Assembly (NCBI RefSeq): GCF_037975245.1
Contig: NC_092567.1
Location: 4,472,214 to 4,536,213 of the forward strand
Reading direction: 5' to 3'
Source of the DNA: Apostichopus japonicus
Lineage: Eukaryota > Echinodermata > Holothuroidea > Aspidochirotida > Stichopodidae
Length of the DNA stretch: 64,000 nt
A program made the position numbers and the translations under genes. Positions 63,241 to 64,000 of this stretch are shown here, piece after piece (the stretch's first letter is position 1; each line of letters opens with the position of its first letter). The notes beneath the pieces are model-generated. The model was not told the DNA's origin. It did not search any database and saw only the letters and a program-made list of their open reading frames with translations.

Positions 63241-64000
63241 GTAATGATTGCATGGTCTACTACCTGATTCTTACCACATCCACCCATCCCCCTCCTCCAT
63301 GAGAATGCAAGTGTTTAATTGAATATTTTTACTCCATGACATATCAGATGATCCCTCAAGAAAAATTTCCACATCGGAAAGTCTATCATCCAGCACCCCC
63401 CCCCCCAAGCCCCATCAATTCCAATCAGTGCAAACCAAGACATAACATGTGAACAATCTAGTTAGAATACTGCTTAAGGTTGTGTCTTAAACTCAGGGAT
63501 TCTGTGAGACCTCTTTTGTTCAATATTTCTCTAAATTGTAGCATCATCTCTGCAAATTGTACCATAATTGTAGGTTTCAAGAGGATGACATTCTGATGCC
63601 AAGTACATCTCCATTGTCCATTGTTTCATAATGTAACAGCTTCATTCCTGTGTGATGATATAATGCTAATGAAGGCTTCATGTTCACACTGTCTCCAGGT
63701 TGATTGGATATTATGTAATTTAAGACAAGGTCCACCCATCCCATCATACTGTATTAAATAGTTTTCATGGATAATGATAGGTATTGAGTATTGCACTATG
63801 ACAAGCAACAGTGTATGATTCTATCACAGAAGATCGTACAACACAATATGACAAGTTCTTGTAGGATTCATCATGTTATGTCATCTGAAATTCTTAATGC
63901 ATTTGTATTATTTTTCTGTTCTCAAAGTTATTGTGTAATTCAGTAATTATGTTATAAGAGTGTGTTTGGGTAGGGAGGGGGAGGGGTGCATCATGTTGCT
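63241..64000. other. Non-coding stretch to the window edge
   Basis: A C-run lies at about 63397-63406. Nothing else was recognised. Confidence 0.4.

Overview
This window looks like animal nuclear DNA, most likely from a marine invertebrate; an echinoderm such as a sea cucumber would fit but is not proven. It is AT-rich, very gene-poor, full of poly-G/poly-C runs, microsatellites and short inverted-repeat transposons, and has no bacterial-style operons, rRNA, tRNA or CRISPR array that I could find. No complete gene can be read. What coding signal exists is in short stretches flanked by GT/AG splice signals, so the coding features are candidate exons or exon relics.

Layout. 1-12 kb: mostly non-coding, with one copy of a GGCGTAGCC-ended repeat family, a 131-bp hairpin element (6141-6271) and a possible first exon (8357-8437). 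12.6-13.3 kb: a 34-bp minisatellite of about 21 units. 14.5-17.5 kb: a cluster of perfect TGACGTCA palindromes, a motif strongly over-represented across the window. 17-23 kb: the probable 3' end of a minus-strand gene (exons at 23151-23186 and 17974-18038, then a 3'UTR), and a 615-bp hAT-like element with an exact 8-bp target duplication (19380-20010). 23.4-25 kb: a tandem array of TGACGTCA repeats and a long (GTAT)n/(AT)n microsatellite. 26.5-27.6 kb: a PIF/Harbinger-like element with TTA target duplication and a broken Myb/SANT-like reading frame. 29-31.6 kb: an old segmental duplication with a later insertion. 32-36 kb: candidate exons on both strands. 39-41 kb: a perfect 75-bp direct repeat 1,366 bp apart, ending at a splice-acceptor-like site before a short-chain-dehydrogenase-like exon relic. 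41-46 kb: repeats. 46.4 kb: a leucine-rich-repeat-like exon on the minus strand.

49-60 kb holds several copies of the GGCGTAGCC family, a fold-back minisatellite structure (52.5-53.2 kb), a THAP-domain first exon with an upstream TGACGTCA (54.6-54.9 kb), a polypurine tract and a non-LTR reverse-transcriptase relic (59.3-59.6 kb). 58.5 kb and 61-63.3 kb carry further exon-like open segments, the best being 63136-63240.

Nothing here shows genes working together as a system. The candidate exons are on both strands and could be pieces of large genes extending outside the window or decayed copies. The most solid discoveries are the transposons defined by exact ends and target duplications, the TGACGTCA excess and the structured repeats. 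Family names for exons rest on motif recognition by eye.
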